Position numbers and translations under genes: made by a program. A stretch of 64,000 nt of DNA from Epinephelus fuscoguttatus (Eukaryota > Chordata > Actinopteri > Perciformes > Serranidae), in assembly GCF_011397635.1 (NCBI RefSeq), contig NC_064759.1, positions 16,571,428 to 16,635,427 on the forward strand, written 5' to 3'. The notes beneath the pieces were generated by a model. The model had not been told where the DNA came from and searched no databases. It saw only the letters and a list, made by a program, of their open reading frames with translations. This document shows, piece by piece, positions 48,801-61,947 of this stretch (its first letter is position 1; every line of letters starts with the position of its first letter).

Positions 48801-51047
48801 AGACTCAGATGTCCTTAAGCAGCGCTGTTGCACACACATGCATCACACTCTCTGCATTGGGCATCAAGTGTTGGAGGGTGCACCAAAACAGCCAGAGATC
48901 ATCAGTTGTAATCATGATGATGAACTATGTAAATCTAAGATGACGCACAATAGGCAGCATTATGACCATTAAAGGCAATATGATATACATGATTGCCCAG
49001 TTATGTGATATGAATCACACCTGGGGCACCCAGATGGCTAGCAGCGGCAGTGACTTCCTTGTGTAGGTGCATTTTTATTATCTCTGGACACAGCCAGGCT
49101 TGCTGTTATTCCATTTCCAGTTTTATGCCAAGGTACTGAGAGATAGCACTCTCAGTACAGGCTGCAATGTAATCCCTACAGGCAATTGTGCAATTAGTTA
49201 ACGTCCACTGTAAGTGCTTGTTTTTGCCACTGACAGGCTCAGAATGTATTCAAGTGTCTGACAACATTATGGAAAGGACCCTACAGAGAAAGAAAACTTT
49301 TTTTCTTTACCTATCACTTGATCCGGTCTGTTTGTTTTTGGGTGGATTCAAGTCTCGTCTGAACTCTCACTGACACTGTCAAAATCAGTTAAATATATTC
49401 AGCCATGACAGTGAAAATCTTTTAGATAACACTAAGCTACATTTTCAGTACTCCAACTCTTCCAAGCATTCCTCTTTCAAACTCCCACTAATGTTTCCAC
49501 CGTTGCCTTCCTGCAACAAGTCACCTCTCGTGAGATTTCAAAAGAAGACTTCTTAAGCGAGATTTTGTTCCACACAATAACAGACAGAATCGCGTGAAAA
49601 AGCACAGAAAAACATTTCATTTCTCGGAAGGTGTTTTTCCATAATGTGGTCAGACACAATAACAATCTGAGTCTGTCAGTGGCAAAAACAAACACTCTTA
49701 GTGGACTTAAAGTGACGGTGCCAAACGCCCCGAAGACTACACTGCAGCATGTGTCATGGCTTCAGGCTGCAGTGCTTTCTCTCTCAAGTCTCCGTTAGTC
49801 ACAGAGTCCAAATTTCCCTTTAATTCTCTAATCCTAAAGTATCAAACTTCAGCTTTAAATAACATCCTCGTTGTCCAAAGCTTCAAAGATTGACGTAGAA
49901 CAAGCCACAGCTGAAGAGATGTTTTGTCCGTCAGCAGTAGCGGAACCCAAGATCCTCCCATCTTCCCGGCCTACTACTGACCCTCAGAGCCCACACCCCA
50001 TCACCACCGCCAGTCACCCCTCCTCTGCGACTTCGGCACAGCAGCAGCTCTCAGCCAATAGGCTCCCTTGATGCCTCACTGATCTACATCCAGGTCAAGG
50101 ATTCCACAGATGGGGTCAAAGATCCCGTTGCTATGGTGACGAGGCTGGGGCAGGACAGTGGCAGTCTTGTGATGCAGTTGGCTGGGGAGCAAACAACCAG
50201 GGGGAAGCCACGGTAAGAGAGAAACAATGGTGTGAAACAATGATGGAGTGAAAATTGCAAATAATAAAACCGTATTGTTTCTTTAATGAATCGATCAGTT
50301 CCGACATGTGTTTTCACTTTCTATTACCTGCAGTAGGGAATAACTTGGACTCAAATATATAAAGTAGCCCTTCTGGGTTTTTTTGTACACCATAGCACGC
50401 TGTGAACATTTGGTGAGGCGACTGCTCAGTTTATTGCCGAAAACACTTCATAGAGACATCAGGGGTGATCTTGGTGCAAATTGTATTGGGGTGCAAACCT
50501 AATGTAATGCTGGGCTGTGTGGCGGGACACTGGTCATCATCCTCCCGTTGACTTTATTCCACTGTCCGCAGGTGTTCTTCGCACCTCCTTGATTGGATGG
50601 AGACTCAAGTCATCTTGTGGTAGCTCAGGCCTAAATCAGTCTCCTATCGAAACGTGTCATCTAAAGCTGATAGACACTACAGCCGTCTACCGGCCCACTG
50701 GGGCTGCCTTTATTGTATGTATACCCTGCAGCATATGGTACATCTCTCTGATGGGGAAAATTCTATGGCTTTTATTGAGGAGAGAAAATTAGATTAGGCG
50801 ATCTTCTTGAGAGCCTTCTTCCTTGGTTTACCTCGGCACCGTATGTGGCTGTAAAGCTAGAAGTCAGTCACAGCAGATTTCAAAAGAGATTTTTTTGAAT
50901 ACATCATATGAGCATGTTTTTCCAAATACATGAATATGAGATGGGATTTGTCAATTTATATAATAGTTGATGTATTCCTTATTAAGTTATTCAAGACAAG
51001 ATGGGATGTTTTTTTTTCCATTTGCACAAAATCAGCTTGCTTGATTG

Positions 51048-51567
51048 AAGGAATACTTCGCCCAAAAAATTACCATTTGTAAATCTATTAGTCATTACCT
51101 TGAATTTGTTTTTCTGGCATGCCTCCACAGAAAACAGCGAACATATTGATTTATTAATTACTAGGGGACCACATTTAACAACAGCAAAACTACATCAAAT
51201 CATCCATTTACAAATTCTAACACAACTTGTGCAGTATAATCCAAGTCTTATTTATCCAGTTATATATTCAGTACTTCCCATATATATGCATTTTTGTGAA
51301 AACCTTACTGTTTAAAGCTGAACTGAAAGTGAAAGTACTGAGCATATGACTGGATTATACTGCACAAGCTGTTTGAGAGTTTGTAGGCAGGTGCTTTGAT
51401 ATCCTATGCTGATGTTAAACATGGTCCCCAACCAATCAATAAATCAATGCATCTGCTGTTTTGTGTGGAGGCATGTGAGAAAAAGAAATGTCTCTTCACA
51501 AATTCAAGGTAAGTTAGCATGAGTAATTGATATACTAATGGTCATTTTGTGGGTGAAGTATTCCTTT
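51048..51567. mobile_element. Foldback MITE, intact ends
   Basis: The left end AAGGAATACTTCGCCCAAAA and the right end TGTGGGTGAAGTATTCCTTT are inverted copies. The pairing extends through the adjacent 60 bp (attagtcattaccttgaatttg against caaattcaaggtaagtta) and through an inner hairpin (ccagttatatattcagtactt against aagtactgagcatatgactgg). It is about 520 bp and noncoding. A decayed relative lies at 12,483-12,960. Confidence 0.8.
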
Positions 51568-52159
51568 TGAGTAAAGTCAGAAACAAATACAACATGCAAA
51601 TTTATGAAGGAGTCAGTGTGTTGAAGGAGCTGAAGCAACTGCAGGTTTCTGTGCTCATGCTGAACAGGAAGAACTGTGTTTCCCTTGGCCTGCAGGTGGC
51701 AGCACATAGATGCATCACCAATTTGAGAAGGCCTCATATTCAAAACAGAGGACTTTCTGCTGAATATCCACTGTGTCATATCAGGAACATCTGTCATGAC
51801 TGGAAATTACAGAGCTCGGACTAAACCCTCCCATGACATAGACAGATTATACATGCAAACTTGTACAACTTTGTTTGTTTTTACATACTTAATAGGATTA
51901 TTATGCAGGCCGCTCAGCAGCTGGGTCACTCTGGGCCTTGTAAACATTGTGCACCTACAAAGTCAATGAGCAGCACAGACAACACGCTGGCTTCTTTGGG
52001 AGAACATAACACGAGGTTTGTGCAGTGATATTTTATCCTCCAAATGCCTCTGATTGCTAATTACCTCAGATGTGTAATGGTCCCCTTCTTGCACTTCAAA
52101 CGACCGTCTCGCCTCGCTCCCTCCTTCCCTGTCTCATGCACGCGCCTCTTTCTCCTCAG

Positions 52160-52216
52160 CAGCAGCACCACAGCCACCGGGTCGTCATGGAAACCACTGA
52201 GAGACACGCGTCGAGG
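52160..52216 (+). other. Exon-like segment of unknown gene
   Basis: A pyrimidine-rich acceptor (cctctttctcctcag), 57 bp open in frame (QQHHSHRVVMETTERHASR) and a good donor (AGG|gtgaga). It was found by splice-site inspection only and matches no family I know. Confidence 0.25.
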
Positions 52217-52485
52217 GTGAGAGATGGAGAGAGAACGAGGGACAACGAGGGACAAGAGGAGAGAGAGCGAGAGAAAACGGGGGACATGAAAGGTTAGGGT
52301 GTTGCCATATCCCTCCGAACCTCCCCAACCCCCCCTCACCTCTAACCCCTCCACCCCTCGGTTTAATGTTGAGCCCCCAACCCAGATCAACCGCCCCACA
52401 CACTGGCCCCTCTTACACACACCTCTGCCCCCCCCTCCCGTACCCTCTCCCCCATCTTTTTGCTCTCCATCCCTCTCTTGTCCAG

Positions 52486-52535
52486 ACAGGCTGCTCGCAT
52501 GGCGGGGATGGAGACGTTCACCGATGGAAGCACTG
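52486..52535 (+). other. Exon-like segment with ATG, unknown gene
   Basis: A long pyrimidine tract and acceptor (ccatccctctcttgtccag), then 50 bp containing ATGGCGGGG at 52,499 (reading MAGMETFTDGST), then a donor (CACTG|gtaaat). It could be a first coding exon or part of a noncoding transcript. Confidence 0.25.
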
Positions 52536-53039
52536 GTAAATTTTCACATCCACAAAAGAAAACAAACAAGAAAATGATTTGTAGGGGCGCGCGTGAGGGG
52601 TGGCTCAGATATGCAGACTAAACTTCTCCTCCATGTGTCTTTTCATCATTCCTCTCCTCAGCTGTACTATACACTCCCCCCTTTCCCCTTCTCAAACCAC
52701 AATCTTTCTATTCTGTGTCAATTCAAAAGGCGGAAGATTTTAGTCCACTTGCAGGGGAGCCCGACACTCCTCACGGCAGCGTCCTGGGGAAAGGCGGTGG
52801 AGAGAGGAGAGAGGGGCAGGAGAAATATCGGTCCTAATGATTTTTTGTGCGGGGATGGTCTTTTTCTTTTTTATTGATTAGATAGAAATTAATTCACAGG
52901 GGCAACCCTCGTGTTCTGACTCTCTCCCTCTCTCCCACTCCCTCCCTCTCTACCTCTCTCTCCTGTCCTCCCTTGCTCCTTTGCTCCGTGGACGAATAGC
53001 GTTGTGTCTTCTTGCCTGCTCTGCATGTTGTATTATCGC

Positions 53040-53167
53040 GGGAATATTTGATTCGGAATATGCTCCGTGTTATGCATATGCGGAAGTCACGCTGCAGCTG
53101 CACACCTGCACACCTGCAATGCTCTCTCCCTGCGAATGTCACGCACATTATTTGCCTCATATAAAGG
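53040..53167 (+). promoter_or_regulatory. Promoter-like block with E-boxes and TATA
   Basis: A POU/octamer-like ATGCATATGC lies near 53,072. It is followed by three closely spaced E-boxes (CAGCTG 53,095-53,100; CACCTG 53,103-53,108 and 53,111-53,116) and a TATAAAGG at 53,160-53,167. The E-boxes all start 8 bp apart. No transcript can be assigned. Confidence 0.35.
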
Positions 53168-53649
53168 ACGTGAGTGAACGTGTGGTTGTTGTCATTGTTA
53201 CTGGATGTAGTGTTTTCATATTGCGCGTGACGCGGCTCACATTTGAATTAATGCACATCTGGCAGCCTGGAAGTTTGGCTTGAAGGTGGAAACAGTGTTT
53301 AAATAGAGACAGTGACTTACACTGTTTGGACGCTATTGTTCCTTTGGCTCCTCTTCAGTCCTCTTTGTTGTTTGATTCCTAATTGTGAGAGGCCACAGCT
53401 GATTTGAGAGCCCTTTACGCACAGGTGGGCGCGCAGGCCGGTGTGTTAATGGACAACCTGTGTCTTAATTTGTGCATAATGTAGCCCTTAACACAGCAGT
53501 TTACGGCCAAATTCACCCGCGCCGTGAGGGGTTTAATCAGTGTGGTCGATATTTGCTCGTCGGTATCCCGATGCCCGCAGATAGCACAATAACACCTCAG
53601 CACGGTGAGGGCTGATACGCCGCCGAAGGGAAATCGATGGACAGACTGA

Positions 53650-53850
53650 GTTAATTATGAGAAAATCAATTAAAAGGAGGGGATCTATGGGCTTTATAAG
53701 GCCGAGCAGGGAGCTCGCACCGGCAGAGGAGAGGAGAGGAGAGGAGAGCGGACGGCGGACGCCTCCCTGCCGGTGCTCGCCTCTCATGGCTCGCCTGGCC
53801 GCTGAGCTCCCGCTGTCCGCTGGCTCCCTGCACGGTGCCCGATGATCATT
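53650..53850 (+). promoter_or_regulatory. CpG-rich, TATA-containing promoter-like block
   Basis: TATAAGG at 53,695-53,701 is followed by CpG-dense DNA containing a gagga-repeat run and a GC hairpin (gcaccggcag at about 53,717 pairing with ctgccggtgc at about 53,769). An ATG at about 53,787 opens a short frame (MARLAAELPLSAGSLHGAR) that stops after 19 codons. CpG density contrasts with the AT-rich flanks. Confidence 0.4.
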
Positions 53851-56749
53851 TAACAAACAGCTCCTGGGCGTCATCGTCCAAAACCGTGTAACAAAGTCAT
53901 TGAATTCTGTCATTTAAGCACCACAATGTCGCTTTAACACCTTTGAGATATCATTTAGTCAGTGTGATGGTTTACACTGATAGACACACACCTCAGAGCG
54001 TTCACTTGTCCTGGGTGAACATTGCTGTGGTTTGGTTTTGATGTGGTTTCCAAACACATTTCTGTCCATTTCTGTTTGACCTTTGCTCTCTTTTAAATGA
54101 TACACACCACAAGGTTATATGTAGGCTCCCTGTTACCTCATTTTATCTTAACAAGCAGACCCTCACATATGTTCAAGATAAAAACGTGCTGATAGGATTC
54201 AACTTTTTTCTTCTGATGACACTGTCACAAGGCCTGACTGTCCCGGGTTGCATCTTTAATTGTGGGACTTTAAATAAGTAATCTAGACGTATATGATATG
54301 GCAGGATTGTTGCACAGCTCCACGCCAGCTTCTAAATCCATAGCATAATTTGAAACTGTACACTTGCCATCGTGAGTGCCTATTTTGTGTCCTGGTTATA
54401 TAGATTCGTTTAGTAGTTTTAATGTATGAAAAACACACAAAGCTGCAAGTGTGGCCAGTCCAGAGTTATCATATCGAGCCGTCAAACATGAGAGGTGTGA
54501 ACCACAGTGCACATATGACTTCAAACCCCATGAGACCGAGACACAGCACGTTTTGGTCAACAGACAGCTCTCGTTAAGACTGCAGCTGTAAGGAGAGGAA
54601 AGGAGACTTTTGTTTTTTATTTTACAGTCATGTTAGATCATTTAATTTCCCTCCTGTTTGCATTTAATGCACGACTCTTATTTAGCAAAGGACTTCTCAT
54701 TTAGTCACTATTTTGTTGCATATTCATGGTTGCTGCTGAGAAACACGTGAGGTTGGTGTTTCATTTATGCGAGAGCCCTAAACTCATAAAACGCGTCTTA
54801 GTATATAATAGTATTAATGCTTTTTGTTAGTTTTATGTGTCGTAATGTTTAGGAAAGATGAAAATATCTGATTGATGTTCTCTCTTGTCGACTCGTGATC
54901 TGCACTGATTTGAATTACTTTAATAAGCATCATCAATAATTGGTGTTTTGCGTTGTGGCCTCATCTTTATCATAAATTATATTTGCAACTTTTCACCTTA
55001 AAAGCATTCAGTGTAATTTTACTGCCAATATACCAAAATGCGTGTGTGTATATGTGTGTGTGTTTTAATAAACTCTTACAAATCGTGTGCGTATTGCAAT
55101 ACTGTAGCAAATACCCTTAATTTGCTGCGTGTAAATAGCATAAAATCTTTGGTTGATTTTAAATTAAATCCCAGAATTTAAAGCCAATTGAATTTGACTC
55201 GTGCTGCGGTTGTGCATGGTGAGAACTTTGAACACTGTTGCTTTGCATATAAGGTGTAAATCTCCAGATCGCTCGGTTATATAATCATCCACAGCTGGAC
55301 TTAAAGTTGTTCATCATATTGAGCATTTTTTAAAACACCATGTCCCTTTTTAAATTGACAGTCTACAGGTGTTCGTGTTAACATCTTGTCAGAGAATATG
55401 TACATATTCATGCAGATGTTTTCTGCTTATGAATATTTGAGAACCACTATTCCGATTCCTGGTCGTTTTCAATATTGCTGCATATCCTGCAGACCTTCTT
55501 AGGATGAAATGAATATTTTTGGATGTATGCATATTATTTGAATAAAACACCATTACTTATTATTTTATTTATTCAATATTTAAATCTGCATTTAGGTAAA
55601 CTGAGAGTGCACTACAGCCTGCAGTTTATGGATGGCTAAATTTTCGATTTTAAAGTCGAGGTTATTTAATTAAAATCCTTTGCAAGAAAGTTGAGGAATA
55701 CTCCGAAACTCTAATTCCCATATTCAAACTGCAGGCCTCTTATTTCACCCGCACCTTATTGTGTGTTTAGTGGTTTAATAATTTCTTTGTATTAATGTCA
55801 GGTTGATATTTACTTGAGGATCATAATTGTTTAAAATTTCGCCTTGGTGCAAATATGAAACAATGGCAGAGCATTGAAACAGTTTGAGTTACAGGTTATC
55901 GCATTAAAAGACAACAGAAACTCGTCCGGACGCGTTCACAAGAGAAACATATTAGACATTAGACAATCTCTACAAGACAGCCTGGGCTATTTAGGAAAAT
56001 TTAATCTGTACGGGAAACGTTTCTTTTTCTTTTTTCGAGGAAAAATGTGAAAGGTGAGAAATTGAAATTGCACATTTAATCGCTTGTAAATTAAACACTT
56101 TAAGTAAGGACGTGCAGGACCTGCAGTTTTATAAAGTTTCCATAATAATGAGGGAGTCAAATCAAATAAACAGGATATTTAAAAGCTATTTATCAACTGA
56201 TGACACGTGCACATTTCGAAAAATAAAACTGCAAGCTGATATTCGTGAAATTGTGTTTTAATAATTCTGCATGGATTTTAAAAGCAGCGTGTTCAGGGAA
56301 ATAAGTGATTATTGATATTATATAGATAGAATATCCAAATAGGATTGAGATGCATGTCACAATGAAAAGCCTGTGTATGAGCCGGGGCTGGCTTTTTTTT
56401 TTTTTTTGCAGAACTGGCACCCTGACACCCCGTCCTGCACCTTATCAACTTGAAACATACCACACAGCCGATGCACTCAATTTTATGGTTAATGTTAAAG
56501 TCTATGCAGCCTGTCCGAAAGCTCATTTCATAAAACGGTTTATTGGCTCTATTTTTTTGGTGTCATAAAGCGGGATGGTTCCTGTAGGCTTTGATGTAGG
56601 TTTTTCTATACATTTTTGTTACTGGCCACTTCCAGTCGGTATCAAGCACCACAGGCCATACAAAATTAATCCATTTTCTGCGCACGACTCCCCTCCCAAA
56701 TGGTGTGGCTGTTCTCCGCGGCCCGGCGCACAATGCGGTAATGACCCCC

Positions 56750-56762
56750 AGGTCAAAGGTCG
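56750..56762 (+). promoter_or_regulatory. Nuclear-receptor DR1-like element
   Basis: AGGTCAAAGGTCG is two half-sites spaced by one base, the DR1 arrangement bound by RXR heterodimers, HNF4 and COUP-TF. An opposed half-site TGACCC lies just upstream. The surrounding 56,640-56,830 is GC-rich within AT-rich DNA. Confidence 0.35.
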
Positions 56763-58052
56763 CTTGGCCAGTTCCTCAATTAAGGCGGAAAGATTGCAGT
56801 TGCACGATTCATCGTTTTTGTGACAAGAAGGGGCCAGCAGTGACCGGTATATACAGAATATATTAATGTAGGGTTTGATAAAACTTTCTTCTAAAATTGA
56901 TTCAAATGGCCTCCAAAGTGTACTGCATATGATTTTAATAATTTCTGAACTCACTGAACATTATTTAGAAAAATGATGTTGAACAATATATATATATTTT
57001 AAATGTAATGTGTTTATATTTTAGATGTAGGTTATGGTTGGTTTGAAGTTAGTAAATATTTGACAGAGAGCAAAGATTTGCCTCAGAGAAAACATCAAGG
57101 ATAAGCATAAGTTAGACGTATTGTCAGTGTGGTGCTCAATGTCAATGATATATTTTCATCTAGGCTTGTTTGCTGGAAAAGAAAATGAAGAGAAATTGTC
57201 AAAAATCCTTCATTTAGGTGTTGTAGCTTTTTGTTTTGTGTTTGCGCATGTGTGTGTGTGCAGTCTACCCCATCTGTCTGTCCTGTGGAAGAACGTGTTT
57301 TTTCCCACAGTCATGTATCAATTGTGATTATTGAATGTAATCAATGGGCAATTCACGATCATTGCCGCATCGATTAGCTGATAAATGGTGGTCGGATTAA
57401 TCATCCGAAAAGATCCCGTTGTCGATGGCTCTGTGTTTCTTAACCCCGGCCACTCGACCAGTACAGCAGCCGCACAGAGCGAGGCTTCCCCAGCACAGAC
57501 AGGACTTCAATAAGTGACAAAAGAGAAGTGATAAATTGATCAAAAATGACCACAATGAAATGGGCCTCTTGTGAGGCCACACATGTCCATTATGTGAGTG
57601 TGTCTGCGGGTTTGTGGTTGGAATACATCAAGAGCTCAGGGTCAAAGTGCAGCTTCATCCCAGACTGATGACCCTGCAGACAGACTGACCTTATGGGGTC
57701 TAACAGCTGGGGGAGAGGGCGGCGTACTGGACCTGCCAGGGAGAGGAGAGAGGATGGGGAGAGGGGGAAAAGATGGAATTAGAGGAGGTGAAATTTAGGA
57801 CAGAAGGGAGGAAAGTAAGAGCGAAGGGGAATCTAAAGAGGAAATCGGCAGGGGGAGAGACAGAGGTGTTTACCACAGTGGACCTTGAATATATCCTTGT
57901 GGTTTTTGTCGATCTATTCTGCTGCGGTCTCCCCTGGTTTTGGTGCTTGGCTCTGGTTTGAAGCAGTGAATTAACACCTGACCCCGGCTTCTGACCCTAC
58001 CCCCTTCCTCCAGCTACCCCCTCCAGATTAGCAAATATGTGCTATCTAGCCT

Positions 58053-58054
<2 letters not shown>

Positions 58055-58114
<60 letters not shown>
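58055..58114. repeat. (AC)n(AT)n compound microsatellite
   Basis: About 14 AC units run directly into about 16 AT units. The region is likely polymorphic and prone to slippage. Confidence 0.97.
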
Positions 58115-58116
<2 letters not shown>

Positions 58117-58643
58117 ACACACAGAATCACACATGTACACACATAGCTGCTTAACGTATAGAGAGTAAAAAAAGAACAATGCAGCGCGTGTGCAATGTCC
58201 ACACAACCTTTGCACATCCCATCGTCTGTCCACCATCTAATTCCCCCGAGTGAAGCTTCAGTGTGTCACTGCTTGTCACCGTAACGGTCAGTCTGTAATG
58301 ACTACCTCCCCCCATACAATGACCAGGGAGGCAGACTCTCCCCCCACACACTGACCCTCGTCCATTTTGCCTGCAGGATGTATAGCCCAGCGTCGGCCCC
58401 GCTGCCACAGCTTTGAACCCTGTACATGCTCCCACCCTGGCACCCTGCCACACCCATCACCAGTTTACACCAGAATCCTTTGGATTTCTTACCCCTTAAA
58501 ATGAAACCAAATCACCAGTGTGCACTTGCAGAGCAGTGATGGACTAATTAAACGACATTTCTTCTTTTAACATAGTTTGATTTGAAGTGTCAGAGGAGGC
58601 CTGGAGTCTGTATTTTTTATTTCACAAGAAAAGAAGACCACTG

Positions 58644-58682
58644 GCCATGCAACTATAAACCACTGGTTTATAGTTGCATGGC
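58644..58682. repeat. Perfect 39-bp palindrome
   Basis: The left arm 58,644-58,662 (gccatgcaactataaacca) is the exact reverse complement of the right arm 58,664-58,682, with a single C at the centre. ccactgg occurs both at 58,638-58,644 and across the centre. Confidence 0.95.
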
Positions 58683-61600
58683 TGCAAAAAGCGATGGCGG
58701 CAGCTTGCCTTTCATATAGCTATAATCTGTGTTGATTTAACAGTGTTATAGCTATAAAACTGCAGAAATAATAAATTATCAGCATTTAACAGCCACATTG
58801 GGAGAAATTTACAATTATTATAAGACAAAAAAAAATGCAATAGATGCATAAACAACATTCAGTTATCTGAAATTCAATTGACTAATATAAGTTTGCATTA
58901 AGTTGTGCAACAGAATCAGTACCACAGCAACATCAGTTTTATTTTTAAATCTGCTCATGCACCAACACTTCAAATTAATTTCTCCACAGAGATTGCAAAT
59001 GGAGCAGCTGTTTCTTTTATTATGAAGTACTGACTTATTTATAATTTAATCTAGACTTTAAAATGTTAAAAATGAGAACAAATGCCAACAACAAGCTCCC
59101 AGGTTCCAAAATAATGTCACACTTGGTTATTTATTCTGATATACTCAAATACACATTTCACTAAATATGGAACAGGCCTGAGGTCAGATTTTCATATTTT
59201 TGCAGATGTAACCAGCGAGTGTTGTTTTTGTCTTGTAAAATGATTTAAATGAGAAATAATGACATTTATTTTAATAATTAGAAACAGTTTCTTTTGATCA
59301 TCTAATCAACCTTTCAGCTCTGTAAAGGTTATAAGAGTGATTATTATGGTTATTTATCATTTGAATCCCCTGTTTTTTTACCAATATTACCAGATGCCAG
59401 ATCATTCTTTACATTGATGGCGACGAATGCCAGGCACCCACAGTACCCACATATTTCTCCTCCATGCCCAGCAGGAATTAAACTCCTAATTCTTGACAGT
59501 GTTAGTACCGTGTGTTACCCATTGAGCATCGCAGGACCACATCCCCTTCCCTCACATCCCATCTCCCACAGCCTCCCTAAGGCTATTGTGCCGGATTGAT
59601 GGCCACTCCGGCCGATAGGTGAGGGGGGGTCTCGGCTGGGCTGGTCAGCAGAATTTGTAGTGCTCACACTCCGCCTGTGAGTGTCAGCAGAGAGCAGCCG
59701 GTGTGTCTGGCTCGATTAGGTTTCCTACCTATCTTCCCACTGTGTCAGACAGAGGAGGAAGGCAGCAGAGAGGGGGAGAGCAGCGGGAAGTTGCCCAAAG
59801 GAGAGGGAGGACAACAGAGGAAGCAGGAAAAATACATCTTTTTATCCCTGCTCTCTCCGTCAAAAGCCCTGTACAGTTTCTCTTTCTGTGTCTCTTGCTC
59901 TCCTGTTTTCTCCTCCTCTATCCCGCCCGCCTCTCACTTTGTCCTTCTCTCACCCAAACCTCTAATCCTTCTCCTTTTACCCCACACTCGTTCCTTAATC
60001 CTAAATCTCTTCTTCCCTCTCTACCAGCCCGTTTTTCAATTGTTCTCCCTGTACCTCTCTGTTACCCACCTCCTCCCTCTTCTCCTTTCTGTCTATCGCA
60101 TCTGAACATGCCACCTCTCAGCATAACCCTTTTACACACTCCAGATGACTGCAGCACACCTTATTTTCTCTCCTTCATCTTGAACCTTTTTTTCAGTTTT
60201 TTTCTTCCTCCCTTGTTTTCTTTGTTATCATCCACATATCCTCTTTTTGCCACTACATCTCTGCCCAGCCTCTCTTTTCATTATGCAGCTTGCAGTCCAC
60301 TCTAGGGCCACATTTAAATGTCGCCATCACAATTAATGTCGTACATTCATTAGAGCTCGTTCCAAAATCATTTTTCTGTGTAGGAACAATTACTGTGCAG
60401 TTGTCACAATGCACCAGCCACAGATTTTTTTTTTTCTGTCCAGAGCACGCTCAAGCTCACACCAATTTTAGTCACTGCGGCCATTTTGTTGGATGTGATC
60501 AATTTTCTGTGATTTGGCTCCAGTGATTTCCAGCCCGTCAGTCTCTCTGTTGTGTGAGGGTTCAGCAGTGTTGCCATGTATAGCTTAGCGTTTCCAGCCA
60601 TTACCTGAGGGCTGAAAGAGGAATATGAAGTTTTTCCTTGTGGATATTGGAGCATAATCATGGACTGATTTTTCTATTATCAATTATACAACAAAATGAC
60701 TGAATGTAATGAGCGTTTTTTTTTCCCCCTTGCAAGATGATGAATGAAAAGAAGAAAAGAAGCTAAACTGATGTTACAACCACAGTGAAAAACTACTTTC
60801 GCTTCTATGGTTCGACTTTTTTGTTGTGAGTGTGGGCTGTAATTTCACCCCTGAGTTTAACCACACAATGTTTCACAAATAGTGTTTCCGTGCCACCTCA
60901 GCACTGCTCATATTATTCAGATAACAAGAAAGCCTCTGTCATGTCCTACAAAATAGGATATGTTTTCTTAATCTGTCAATGGCTCCGGCCTTGAAAGACT
61001 TCATTTTGGCTGAGCAATGAAAGGCTCAAAAACATCAATATGGCTGAGCAGGATAAGAAGAAAGAGCCATATTCCAAGTCTGTATCGCATTCCCTCCATA
61101 TCCTCCTATTTGTATGGTGCAGATATTGGGTCTCAAGCGAGAAATCAGGATTGCGTTCTCTCAGAATGGCAGCATCCTTCTGTTGAAGTGGAATAGGAAT
61201 GTTATACGGAACCAATGCATCCGGACTTGCCTGGACATCTCAACAATACCCCTTCACACTTTCTCCCTCTCACCCGCTCTCTTCCTCTATGTCTCTCTCT
61301 CAATAAGTTTCTCGCTCTCTGTCTCCATCATAACCCACAACAGTGTGGAGGACGAGGTACGGATTAGGCCTAAATTTAGTCATGTCGGTCAAGCCATGAC
61401 TGCCTGCCTCTCACGCTGCGTCCACCATGGAAATAAAGTCTGTGAGGAGAGGAAAAGGAAAAAAAAACAACAAAAATCCACTCCACTTCATACGCCTCTC
61501 ACTTCCTTTCTCTTTGTGCGTTTAACGTGTGAAAAGGGATTGCTGAAAGGATGTCAAGAAAAAAGAGATAGGAAAAGACGGACAGTTATCCTTGCTTTGC

Positions 61601-61926
61601 CTCGGCTGTCACAGTACAATGTGCATGGTTGATAACTAATTCAAAAAACATGCATGGGCCGGGTGTAGCTTTTCAAATAGCTTGTATGTCTGAATGCGAT
61701 TTAAAGGGTGTTTTTTTTATGCAGTTGCCTGTGGCTGATCAATGCTGTTCCTCCTGTCATGCTGTGAGAATATCACATTGGTATACAGTAATTCAATGGT
61801 GGGCAAAGGGAGCATTTTGCATTGTCTTTGGAGATGGTTTGGTTTGCAGAGTGTGATGTACTGTATATGGATGTGGTTGGGGGCTGTAGTGTAGTGCGTA
61901 ACTGTCAGTGCAGAGAAGAGAGCAGC

Positions 61927-61947
61927 CTCAGCACCGCAGACAGTGAT
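61927..61947 (+). promoter_or_regulatory. RE1/NRSE-like silencer motif
   Basis: The left half TCAGCACC and the GACAG of the right half sit at canonical spacing, compared with the REST-binding consensus TTCAGCACCNNGGACAGCGCC. There are mismatches at the first base and mainly in the last four bases. Binding is inference. Confidence 0.35.

Noticed and set aside
49871..50071. Ser/Thr/Pro/Gln-rich frame resembling a transcription-factor activation region
   Set aside because: It begins at a TTG, has no acceptor or donor at its ends, stops by itself, and no POU or other domain follows.
59703..60305. 200-residue open frame, plus strand
   Set aside because: It lies in CT-rich low-complexity DNA, giving a Pro/Leu/Ser-rich product with no domain. 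The overlapping frame at 59,677 is equally open, and no splice or promoter context is seen.
61114..61632. 172-residue open frame, plus strand
   Set aside because: No motif, biased composition and no recognisable family. The length is compatible with chance in pyrimidine-rich DNA.
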